Shown one piece after another: positions 8,176-15,388 of a stretch of DNA of 64,000 bases. The position numbers and the translations under genes were made by a program. The DNA is from Blautia parvula (GTDB lineage: Bacteria > Bacillota > Clostridia > Lachnospirales > Lachnospiraceae). The stretch's first letter is position 1. Every line of letters starts with the position of its first letter. A model generated the notes under the pieces. It worked only from the letters and a program-made list of their open reading frames with translations, was not told where the DNA came from and made no database searches. Where the stretch lies: contig NZ_CP084061.1 of the NCBI RefSeq assembly GCF_020215665.1, positions 2,698,001-2,762,000 on the forward strand. The letters run 5' to 3'.

Positions 8176-9660
8176 CTAACAATAACAATCCTTTATTCCG
8201 TATGTCTCAATCTCTTTGATCACCGCACTCCCGCCAATCGCCCGGATTTTCAACTGATTCTGCGTCTCTCCCGCAAAAATATTATTAGAATGGTTATTCC
8301 GGTAATTATCTGTGAAAATTTCAAGTGAACTCCGGTCTGACAGAATATGGACGTCCAGCTCCCTTTTTCCCTTCAGATACATAACGCTTCTCGAAATACC
8401 TCTGCTCCATCCATCTGCTTTCTCACGATCTACACTCATTTCCGCATTCTCAAGATCAAACAGACATACCGTCTTTTTTCCTTCTCCGCAGCGCAAAAGC
8501 AGCTCCAGTTTATCCGCATCTGTATTCTCAAGATCAATCTTCAGCTTCAGTTCAAAAGCCACACCGTCTCCGGCTCTCAGTTCTGTCTCCTCTTCCGTGA
8601 TCACAAGACTGTCCAGATATTCCGGGTTCTGCCTCAAAGCTTTTATTTCCTCGATTGGCAGAAACTGTAACGTGCTGTCTTCCATCAAACGTACCTCCAG
8701 AGGGATGTTAAAAAAGCCGCACCAGCCTTCCCTGTAGGTTGGCCCCCAGTCCTTCCATAATGGCATCCATTCCCATTCATTTGACCATCCTGCCATGATC
8801 CTTCTTCCATCCGGTACCGGAAATGACTGCGGTGCATAATAATCAAATCCCCAGTTGATTTCACCGCTCACATGAGGATAAAACCTTCCTGTCTTATAAT
8901 CAAAATCCCCCACCAGATACACGGCAGTATGGTCGCCTGCCCCCATAGGTGAAAAGGTCAGAACATATTTATCGCCTATCGGATAAAAATCCGGGCATTC
9001 CCACATGTATCCCCATTCCCCACGGCTTTCCGCCAGAACCTGGAAGAACTTCCAGTGGAGCATATCCCCGGAACGGTAGAGAAGTGCCAAGCCCCTGTTT
9101 TCACGGCTTGCGCCGCATACCATATAATACATGTCCTCGTGCTTCCATACCTTCGGGTCACGAAACATATCCGGCAAAATCCCTTCCGGCGCTGTCAGCA
9201 CCGGGTTCCCTTCATATTTCTCAAAATGGATTCCATCCTCACTGTATGCGATACACTGTGTCTGCTCATAACCTCTTCCCTTATTGGCTGTTCCGGTGTA
9301 CATGAGGAAAAGTTTATTGTCATGTTCTATCGCACTTCCGGAAAAACATCCGCCTTTTGGATGATCGTCATACACTTCACTGGGTGCCAGTGCCGGCGGC
9401 AGATACTCCCAATGGAGCATATCCTCGCTGATGGCATGCCCCCAATGCATACTGTCCCAGAAACCACTATAGGGATTGTGCTGAAAAAAGAAATGGTATT
9501 TTCCCCTGAAATAAATCAATCCATTGGGATCATTCAGCCACCCTGTCTGCGGCATAAAATGATAGCGCTGACGCATCACGCCATTCTTAACATCTTCCTT
9601 TTTTCTGTCTGTCTCCATCTGAGCCTTTTCAATATTCAGCTTCAATATTTCTTTACTCAT
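8176..9660 (-). CDS. GH32 beta-fructofuranosidase (sucrose/levan/inulobiose hydrolase type)
   Basis: 494 residues with the complete GH32 signature: nucleophile D44 in GWLNDPNG, transition-state stabiliser D168 in FRDPKVW, and acid/base E221 in WECPDFY, within a five-bladed propeller (residues 30-340). A C-terminal beta-sandwich follows (SSLEIFTDNYRNNHSNN). There is no signal peptide, so the enzyme is cytoplasmic. It releases terminal fructose from short fructans or sucrose. Lying 18 bp after the permease and 59 bp before the GH91 gene, it could hydrolyse inulobiose made by GH91, giving two fructose. Ribosome site GGAGGAGG. Confidence 0.93.
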   Translation of the reverse strand: MSKEILKLNIEKAQMETDRKKEDVKNGVMRQRYHFMPQTGWLNDPNGLIYFRGKYHFFFQHNPYSGFWDSMHWGHAISEDMLHWEYLPPALAPSEVYDDHPKGGCFSGSAIEHDNKLFLMYTGTANKGRGYEQTQCIAYSEDGIHFEKYEGNPVLTAPEGILPDMFRDPKVWKHEDMYYMVCGASRENRGLALLYRSGDMLHWKFFQVLAESRGEWGYMWECPDFYPIGDKYVLTFSPMGAGDHTAVYLVGDFDYKTGRFYPHVSGEINWGFDYYAPQSFPVPDGRRIMAGWSNEWEWMPLWKDWGPTYREGWCGFFNIPLEVRLMEDSTLQFLPIEEIKALRQNPEYLDSLVITEEETELRAGDGVAFELKLKIDLENTDADKLELLLRCGEGKKTVCLFDLENAEMSVDREKADGWSRGISRSVMYLKGKRELDVHILSDRSSLEIFTDNYRNNHSNNIFAGETQNQLKIRAIGGSAVIKEIETYGIKDCYC

Positions 9661-9678
9661 AAGCCTCCTCCGTACTCC

Positions 9679-10509
9679 TTAACCTTTTAAAGCTCCTGCT
9701 GTCATTCCCTGCACAATATATTTTTGAGCCGCAAGGGAAATGATCATCACCGGAAAACTAAACAAAAAAGCTCCTGCACACATTGGCCCCAGATCCAAAT
9801 TGTATGCCGACAAAAATCCGGCCAGTCCAACCGTAAATGTCTTTGCACCGGTACTGGTCAGCAATAATGCCACAAGGAAATCATTCCATGCAAGGAACAG
9901 GGTAAATATAAACGCTGTTGCCAAACCGGGTTTACAGATCGGCAGAATAACCTTCAAAAATGTTTGGAAGCTGCCTGCCCCGTCTACGAATGCTGCCTCG
10001 TCCAGTGTCGTGGGAATTCCCTCATAAAAACTTAACATGGTCCACATGACAAACGGCATATTGATGGCTGCGTAAACAATGATCAAGGCAATTTTGGTAT
10101 CATACAGGCCAAGATTACAGATCAATTCATAAATCGGCACTACAATACTTGAAGTAGGTATCATCTTCAGGCATAAAACCAAAACCACCAGTATGATCGA
10201 TAATTTGGCACCTGAGCGCTGTATTGCATACGCTGCAAGAGATCCCAATATCAACGCGATCACTGTACTTATCAAGGAAGCACTCAAACTGTTGAACAGA
10301 AATCCGAGTGCATCCATTCTTTCAAACAGTCCCCCAAAATTTTCAACCGAGAACACTTTTGGGAAAAAACTCGGCGGAACTGCGATCACTTCTGATCCCG
10401 GCTTGAAAGAACAACAAATTACATATATGTAAGGGAAAAGCCAGAATACAGTTAAAACCACTGACAGACTGATTCCCAGCTTCTTCCCGACCTCACCTTT
10501 AAATTTCAC
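9679..10509 (-). CDS. CUT1 sugar ABC transporter permease (MalG type)
   Basis: About 276 residues from a GTG start at 10509, chosen because AGGAGG lies 9 bp upstream; an upstream GTG at 10530 is possible but sits on top of that site. It has six hydrophobic segments and the permease EAA loop DEAAFVDGAGSFQTFLKVIL, where the shared ATPase docks. The C-terminus IVQGMTAGALKG is typical of MalG-type subunits. It forms the membrane channel with the preceding gene. No ATPase gene is in the operon, so a multitask MsiK-like ATPase elsewhere must power it (known for the family). Confidence 0.92.
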   Translation of the reverse strand: MKFKGEVGKKLGISLSVVLTVFWLFPYIYVICCSFKPGSEVIAVPPSFFPKVFSVENFGGLFERMDALGFLFNSLSASLISTVIALILGSLAAYAIQRSGAKLSIILVVLVLCLKMIPTSSIVVPIYELICNLGLYDTKIALIIVYAAINMPFVMWTMLSFYEGIPTTLDEAAFVDGAGSFQTFLKVILPICKPGLATAFIFTLFLAWNDFLVALLLTSTGAKTFTVGLAGFLSAYNLDLGPMCAGAFLFSFPVMIISLAAQKYIVQGMTAGALKG

Positions 10510-10534
10510 CTTTTTTCGCCTCCTATCCACTCAG

Positions 10535-11419
10535 CTAACAGTTCTTTTTCTTCGGATTCCACAGACTCTGCATAAATACCAGCGTAAATATTACTAATAC
10601 TGCAATAAATACCACTGCCATTGCGCTGGCATACCCCACATCATTATAGCGCGTCAATGTCTTGTATATAATAATACTGAGTGTTTCCGATGAGCTGTTC
10701 GGACCTCCCTCCGTCATTGCCCAGATAATATCAAAGGTTCTGGCCGCGTCAATGATCCTTACGGACAATGCTGTCAGTAAAACCGGTTTGATCACAGGAA
10801 GCTTTATGGCAAAGACCTGCTGCAGCATACCTGCCCCGTCAATTTTCGCGGCCTCCAGCATACTGGAATCCAGGCCCTGCAGCCCGGCCAATATCATCAG
10901 CATCATAAACGGTGTAGTGAGCCAAATATCAGCGATACAGCATGCAGCTAACGACCACCTTTCATCCGCAAGCCACAGAATGTCACTGCTGCTTGACAAA
11001 ATCCCAATTTTAGCCAATAGTTCATTGACAATTCCGAAACTGGAACTCATCATCAATTTCCATGTAAGACCGGCTACTAAAGGCGCGATCATGAGGGGTG
11101 CCATCATGAAGGATCGTATCACTTTACTTCCTTTATAGTTCAATTCAAAGAATAATGCGAATAATAAACCGATTGCCGTCTCAAAACTTACAGCCACTGC
11201 AATATATATCAAAGTATTCTTTAATTGTTTTAAAAATCCGCCGGCGGTAAATGCACGTATATAGTTTTCCAAACCGATAAATGTCTTCTCACCTGTGATT
11301 CCGATTTGAAAGAAACTGTCGGCTACCATTGTAATGATTGGATATATGAGAAATGCCCCCATAAATACCGCACCCGGCAGAAAAAATAGTAATAATGTTT
11401 TTCTTGAAATCAATCTCAT
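10535..11419 (-). CDS. CUT1 sugar ABC transporter permease (MalF type)
   Basis: 294 residues from the ATG at 11419, which has AAGGTGG 8 bp upstream; a GTG at 11431 is less likely. It has six membrane segments, opening with LLLFFLPGAVFMGAFLIYPI, and the EAA loop LEAAKIDGAGMLQQVFAIKL. It pairs with the MalG-type subunit encoded 25 bp downstream. A long hairpin separates it from the binding-protein gene. It is part of the fructan or difructose-anhydride import operon. Confidence 0.92.
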   Translation of the reverse strand: MRLISRKTLLLFFLPGAVFMGAFLIYPIITMVADSFFQIGITGEKTFIGLENYIRAFTAGGFLKQLKNTLIYIAVAVSFETAIGLLFALFFELNYKGSKVIRSFMMAPLMIAPLVAGLTWKLMMSSSFGIVNELLAKIGILSSSSDILWLADERWSLAACCIADIWLTTPFMMLMILAGLQGLDSSMLEAAKIDGAGMLQQVFAIKLPVIKPVLLTALSVRIIDAARTFDIIWAMTEGGPNSSSETLSIIIYKTLTRYNDVGYASAMAVVFIAVLVIFTLVFMQSLWNPKKKNC

Positions 11420-11441
11420 TCTATTTACCACCTTCTATAAA

Positions 11442-11503
11442 CAGAGGGGAAAAATCGCTGTTCACTCCGTGCCCAGCAACACGCTTCGCGGGATTCCCCT
11501 CTG
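11442..11503 (-). other. Intra-operon stem-loop between binding protein and permeases
   Basis: Perfect 10-bp arms CAGAGGGGAA (11442-11451) and TTCCCCTCTG (11494-11503) around a 42-nt loop, with no T-run. Such hairpins after a solute-binding-protein gene commonly stabilise the upstream message and reduce expression of the permeases. Confidence 0.6.
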
Positions 11504-11537
11504 CTGCTCACTTTATCTGTTTCACTGCGCGCCTCCG

Positions 11538-12764
11538 TTATCGGGCGATCGCTTCAATCTCATTCTTTGCTGATTCTAATGTCTCGTTTATATCTGCGCC
11601 GCCCAGACTGGCTTCCACAACACCGATTAAAACCTCTTCGATCTGAGCCCATGTTGTCACCATAGGCCTTGCCTGTGACTGCTTTGCTTTTAACGTATCA
11701 AGAACTGCCGCTGTATGCTCATTGCCCGCCTCTTTACCTGCTTCTTCATATACAGATGTTCTGCCTGCGATCTTTAAGGTAAGATCCATATAATCCGCAT
11801 TGTGGCTGTACATATATTCTACATATTTTTTAGCCATCTCTTTATTTTCAGAGCCTTTCATAACGCATTCATACCAGGGACCGGTTGTTGCCCCAATACC
11901 CGCACTTCCGCTGATCATCGGTGTGCATCCGACTTTATCGGCACCGAGAGCCTTTACTGCCGCCGGATACTGATGGCTCCAGTTCAGCTGCATGGCTGTT
12001 TTTCCGTTCGTAAAGAGTTCCTGCGACTCTGTAGAGGCTGTGGCAAGTGAATCTGACGGAGTGTAATCAGCGTTGGCATTTTCCACCATAAAATGCAATG
12101 CATCTGCGTAAGCCTGATCTGTTATATTTACATTGCCGTCTTTGTCAAATACAAGTCCCTTTGCACCGGCCTGACATGCAAAGTCAAGAAAAGAACACAC
12201 TGCATCCGATCCACTTCCAAAGACTGTTGTTCCGCTCATATCATCGGTCTTCATTTCTTCCGCAACTGCCTGATACTCTTCCCATGTCTTTGGCACTTTT
12301 TCTTCCGGTATAAGGTCTTTTCTGTAGATCAGCACTTTTGTATTTACCCACATCGGGTACCCCAAAAGATTCCCATCAATCGTTCCGCTTTCCTGTAATG
12401 TAGGCAGAAAATCACTGGTATCTGCATCATTGACGGCTTCCACTGCGTCTGCAAATGCTGCCAGCCATACCACATCCATACACGCCACGTCATGGGCCGC
12501 CTGCTTTGCCTTGATCTCTGTAGAAAGCTTATCGTACATTCCTGTATAGGCAACCGCGTCAATAATAACCTCGCATCCTGTCTCCTCTTTAAAAGATGCC
12601 GCTGTTTCTTTTGCAAGCGCCTCTGCGGGTGAACCGCTTTCTACCAGTACAGTAATGCTGTTCTTATGATTCTCTTCCTTTTTTCCTCCATCTGCCCCGC
12701 ACCCGGTTGCCATTGTTCCTGCCATCATTGCCGCAAGTATGATACTAAGCATCTTTTTCTTCAT
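11538..12764 (-). CDS. Sugar ABC transporter solute-binding lipoprotein (CUT1)
   Basis: 408 residues. The N-terminus is a lipoprotein signal ending in a lipobox with C22 (MAGTMATGC), followed by an acidic linker and a type-I/MalE-like binding fold (VLIYRKDLIPEEKVPKTWEEY; ELFTNGKTAMQLNWSHQYP). It is anchored outside the membrane and delivers sugar to the two permeases encoded downstream. First gene of the operon, with AGGAGG before the ATG. Given the GH32 and GH91 enzymes that follow, the ligand is probably a fructo-oligosaccharide or a difructose anhydride (inference). Confidence 0.92.
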   Translation of the reverse strand: MKKKMLSIILAAMMAGTMATGCGADGGKKEENHKNSITVLVESGSPAEALAKETAASFKEETGCEVIIDAVAYTGMYDKLSTEIKAKQAAHDVACMDVVWLAAFADAVEAVNDADTSDFLPTLQESGTIDGNLLGYPMWVNTKVLIYRKDLIPEEKVPKTWEEYQAVAEEMKTDDMSGTTVFGSGSDAVCSFLDFACQAGAKGLVFDKDGNVNITDQAYADALHFMVENANADYTPSDSLATASTESQELFTNGKTAMQLNWSHQYPAAVKALGADKVGCTPMISGSAGIGATTGPWYECVMKGSENKEMAKKYVEYMYSHNADYMDLTLKIAGRTSVYEEAGKEAGNEHTAAVLDTLKAKQSQARPMVTTWAQIEEVLIGVVEASLGGADINETLESAKNEIEAIAR

Positions 12765-12826
12765 TTTTCAATCCTCCTGTTTTCCTATTGATCATCTGTT
12801 TTCGTTACTTTTGCTTTGATGGCTCT

Positions 12827-12865
12827 ATTGTATTCCATGAAACTTATAATGTCAAACGTTTTCAT
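12827..12865 (-). promoter_or_regulatory. Consensus promoter overlapped by a LacI-type operator
   Basis: Minus-strand -35 TTGACA (12850-12855), 17-bp spacer, -10 TACAAT (12827-12832). The -35 lies inside a CG-centred imperfect palindrome, ATGAAAACGTTTGACA (12850-12865), the form bound by LacI/GalR proteins. It resembles but does not fully match a CcpA cre site. Binding would block RNA polymerase; the divergent LacI gene 13132-14112 is the obvious repressor. Confidence 0.75.
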
Positions 12866-13037
12866 TACTAATTTTCATTTTCTTTCAATTTTCACAAGAT
12901 ATTTCCCTTATTTTTATCTATATTCCATAATACCTTACCCGATTTTCATCGAATTTATCTTCAAATGATAAAACATATATGAAATTTTTTTCATGAAATT
13001 ATTTTCATTTTCCCTTTCATTTTTCATAATACTGTGC

Positions 13038-13043
13038 TATAAT
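13038..13043 (+). promoter_or_regulatory. -10 element of the divergent LacI gene
   Basis: An extended -10, TGCTATAAT (TATAAT at 13038-13043), with only a poor -35 (TTTCAT at 13015-13020). The 365-bp divergent spacer is very AT-rich and carries many TTTTCAT units (near 12862, 12876, 12945, 12990, 13003, 13015 and 13022), possibly extra operator half-sites. Confidence 0.6.
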
Positions 13044-13080
13044 TTTTGCTAAACAGTGAGCATTTATAACTATTCCGTAT

Positions 13081-13104
13081 GTCTGCGCTTTTGCTGCGCT
13101 GACC
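13081..13104 (+). repeat. Dispersed hairpin repeat, degenerate copy B
   Basis: GTCTGCGC and GCGCTGAC arms around TTTTGCT, ending GACCGTAAAA; it matches the right half of the family. It lies in the probable 5' untranslated region of the LacI gene, about 30 bp before its ATG. Confidence 0.45.
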
Positions 13105-13131
13105 GTAAAAAACGATATAAGTGAGGTTTTT

Positions 13132-14112
13132 ATGAGTAAAGTAAAGATTACAGATATCGCAGAGAGAAGCGGCGTTTCCCTGACTACCGTTTCCCGGTAT
13201 TTCAATCATCCTGAACTTTTGTCTCAGGAGACACAAGATAAAATCAAAGCTGCGATCAAAGAATTGAATTACCAGCAGGACAATCTGGCCCGTATTTTAG
13301 TAACCGGGGAATCCAATCTGGTAGGAGTCATTTTTCCCCATCTTCATTTAAGTTTCTATACCGAGCTGCTAAATCAGCTTATTAAGTACGGCAAAGAAAA
13401 GGGGTATAATTTAATCGTCTATACTTCCAACGATTCAAGGGAGGAGGAACTGCAGCTGATCCAAAACCTGATTTCCTACCGGATCAAGGGATTGATACTG
13501 CTGAGCCATCTCCTTTCAGCCGAAGACATTGAAAAGCTGCCCGTACCGGTGATCTCCGTTGAACGTGTCGGCGGTAATTTCAAACAGATCAACAACGATA
13601 ACTTTACCGGTGGAAAGCTGGCCGCAAATCTTCTGGTCCGCAACGGCTGCGAGGTTTTCATTCATATCAATAATGATTTTCGGGAAGACTGGCCTTCCTT
13701 CAAGAGAATTTTGGGATTTGAATATGAGGTAAGAGACTTATGTTATGAACGTGTGATAGAACATGATTTCACAGATACTTACACACTAAAAGCTGCCGAA
13801 TCCATGAACCGGTTAGTTCAGCATATTATCACCAAATATGCCGGTAAGAAAATAGGTGTCTTTTGTTCCAACGATGATATTGCGAGTCTGTTTGAACGCC
13901 AATGCATCAAAAATGGGATTGCTATTCCAAATACAATTGAACTGGTCGGATACGACAACTCCCCGGTGTCCAACTATGCCGTACATTCCATCACTTCCAT
14001 CGATCAGAATATCCCTCTCATGGCACAGATTGCAATCCAGTCACTGGAAAACTATATCCCATATGAGAGTATGGTGCCTGCTACATTGGTTGAAAAAGAA
14101 ACGACAAGTTAA
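13132..14112 (+). CDS. LacI-family repressor, probable regulator of the fructan/DFA operon
   Basis: 326 residues: helix-turn-helix ITDIAERSGVSLTTVSRYFN, hinge IKELNYQQDN, then a sugar-sensing domain (NLVGVIFPHLHLSFYTELL to VGYDNSPVSNYAVHSITSID). It is transcribed divergently from the binding-protein operon, whose promoter carries a LacI-type operator, so local repression relieved by an imported sugar or breakdown product is likely. The start has a GTGAGG site. It ends directly in hairpin repeat copy C. The effector is unknown. Confidence 0.93.
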   Translation: MSKVKITDIAERSGVSLTTVSRYFNHPELLSQETQDKIKAAIKELNYQQDNLARILVTGESNLVGVIFPHLHLSFYTELLNQLIKYGKEKGYNLIVYTSNDSREEELQLIQNLISYRIKGLILLSHLLSAEDIEKLPVPVISVERVGGNFKQINNDNFTGGKLAANLLVRNGCEVFIHINNDFREDWPSFKRILGFEYEVRDLCYERVIEHDFTDTYTLKAAESMNRLVQHIITKYAGKKIGVFCSNDDIASLFERQCIKNGIAIPNTIELVGYDNSPVSNYAVHSITSIDQNIPLMAQIAIQSLENYIPYESMVPATLVEKETTS

Positions 14113-14165
14113 CTGTCAGTCAGGTCAGCGCATTTACTGCGCTGACCGAGCATAAGCGTAGCGAC
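14111..14165 (+). repeat. Dispersed hairpin repeat, copy C (perfect stem)
   Basis: Begins at the LacI stop codon: CTGTCAGTCA, then a perfect 10-bp stem GGTCAGCGCA/TGCGCTGACC with loop TTTAC (14123-14147), then GAGCATAAGCGTAGCGACAG. This is the best-paired member of the family. The tail matches copies D and E (GTATAAGAGCAG and GCATAAGAGTAG). Confidence 0.75.
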
Positions 14166-14184
14166 AGCGGTCATCCCATTTCCC

Positions 14185-14580
14185 CTACCACGGAGAAGGG
14201 CTGTCCCACGGTTCCATCCCCATTTCCTCCCAGGTAACACCGTAGGGAGCGCCGCCTGAAGTATAACCGGCAATAAAGAAAAAGGTATCATCAGAATCAG
14301 GATAACTGTCTTCAACAGCCTGCAGTTTCTTTTCCTCACGTTTCCGGCGCAAAGCCTGCAGACGGAGCTGCTCTGCCCGCTGCAGGGCAGCCAGTTTCTC
14401 CGATGGGATGGCACCGATTTCTCCTAAATCTTTCAGCGCACAGGAAATATCTACGTTGAATCTTTTGCGGTAAGCCCGTACAATATGGCTTCCCTGATAG
14501 GTTAGAACCCATTGACGTGCTTTTATAAGTCTTGCGTCACGGCGTTCCGACTTTGAAGGTTTTTTCTTTTGTTTCGGCAT
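14185..14580 (-). CDS. Conserved-looking hypothetical protein, basic and possibly nucleic-acid binding
   Basis: 131 residues with an AGGTGG ribosome site. Lysine- and arginine-rich N-terminus (MPKQKKKPSKSERRDARLIK), a middle part that could be a small helix-turn-helix (GSHIVRAYRKRFNVDISCAL), then a charged helix (residues 62-88). The C-terminus is distinctive and aromatic: TFFFIAGYTSGGAPYGVTWE followed by EMGMEPW. I recognise no characterised function. It is a single gene between the LacI gene and an acetyltransferase, and its codon use looks like its neighbours. Confidence 0.7.
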   Translation of the reverse strand: MPKQKKKPSKSERRDARLIKARQWVLTYQGSHIVRAYRKRFNVDISCALKDLGEIGAIPSEKLAALQRAEQLRLQALRRKREEKKLQAVEDSYPDSDDTFFFIAGYTSGGAPYGVTWEEMGMEPWDSPSPW

Positions 14581-14671
14581 GATAGACCACCTTTCCTCAA
14601 ATCTTCTTATAAATAATATGGCACTGTAAATCGGACCGGTATCCGGTGCCCCGTACTTACACTTAATTCTT

Positions 14672-15112
14672 CTAATCCATACTCAGAATCATTTCTATAT
14701 GCGGAATGTCGTCTTCCATAAATTCCTCACTGCTTTGTTTGAAACCGATATTTTCATACAAAGATCTCACATATGTCTGTGCCGCAATTCTGATCTTTGA
14801 CGCGTGCATCCGAGACTTTGCCACTTCGATGCCGGCAGAGACTATTTCGGTTCCCAAGCCGCAGCGCCGCTTTTTTGACAATACCCTTCCTATTACTACG
14901 TCTTCCCCTGCTTTACCCGGTTCAATCACCCGTAAATAAGCTTGAATTCCGTCATCATCGCGTAAATATATATGGACTGCACATTGGTCAAGATTATCCA
15001 TGTCCTGATATACACAATGCTGTTCTACAACAAAGACCTCAGCGCGGACTTTTAATATTTCATATAACTCATCTGATGTGAGCTCCTGGTATTTTTTAAT
15101 AACTAGTTCCAT
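14672..15112 (-). CDS. GNAT-family N-acetyltransferase (ElaA-like)
   Basis: 146 residues of GNAT fold: LYEILKVRAEVFVVEQ at the start (the ElaA-type motif with C-x-Y-x-D in HCVYQDMDNLD), acetyl-CoA-binding segment VIGRVLSKKRRCGLGTEIV (R/Q-x-x-G-x-G/A form), and a C-terminal SLYENIGFKQSSEEF. By family it transfers acetyl from acetyl-CoA to a small molecule or protein amine; the substrate is unknown. It stands alone, with a promoter just upstream. Confidence 0.88.
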   Translation of the reverse strand: MELVIKKYQELTSDELYEILKVRAEVFVVEQHCVYQDMDNLDQCAVHIYLRDDDGIQAYLRVIEPGKAGEDVVIGRVLSKKRRCGLGTEIVSAGIEVAKSRMHASKIRIAAQTYVRSLYENIGFKQSSEEFMEDDIPHIEMILSMD

Positions 15113-15144
15113 AAACAGTATCCTCCGAATTTCATGCTTCTTCT

Positions 15145-15150
15145 ATTATA
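15145..15150 (-). promoter_or_regulatory. -10 element of the acetyltransferase gene
   Basis: Extended -10 TGCTATAAT on the minus strand about 32 bp upstream of the ATG. The spacer holds a small AGAGG/CCTCT hairpin; the -35 is weak. Confidence 0.5.
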
Positions 15151-15303
15151 GCAGAGGTTTGCCTCTTTACATAGAAGAATCAGGCTTACCTGCCTCTTTT
15201 TCATCTTTTCCAGCAAAGCTTTTAAACATAATAGGCATACCAATACAATTGGAAATTTCACTCACTTCAAAGTGATTTCAAGATTGATTCGGCCGGTATA
15301 TCC

Positions 15304-15356
15304 ATAAAAATAAAGGGCAAAACAACATCCCGTAAAGCTCTGTTATTTTGCCCTTT
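15304..15356 (-). terminator. Terminator of the galactan operon
   Basis: A long stem, AAAGGGCAAAATAACA paired with TGTTGTTTTGCCCTTT (one G-T wobble), followed on the minus strand by ATTTTTATGG. A smaller CGGAGG/CCTCCG hairpin sits at 15371-15387 right after the stop codon. The rest of the 276-bp space (15113-15388) shows only a short palindrome, TCACTT/AAGTGA. Confidence 0.85.
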
Positions 15357-15388
15357 TCATCGGTTTTACCCGGAGGATTCACCTCCGT

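Noticed and set aside
12850-12865. CcpA cre site
   Set aside because: ATGAAAACGTTTGACA misses one fixed position of the usual cre consensus; the adjacent LacI gene is a better explanation. Not excluded.
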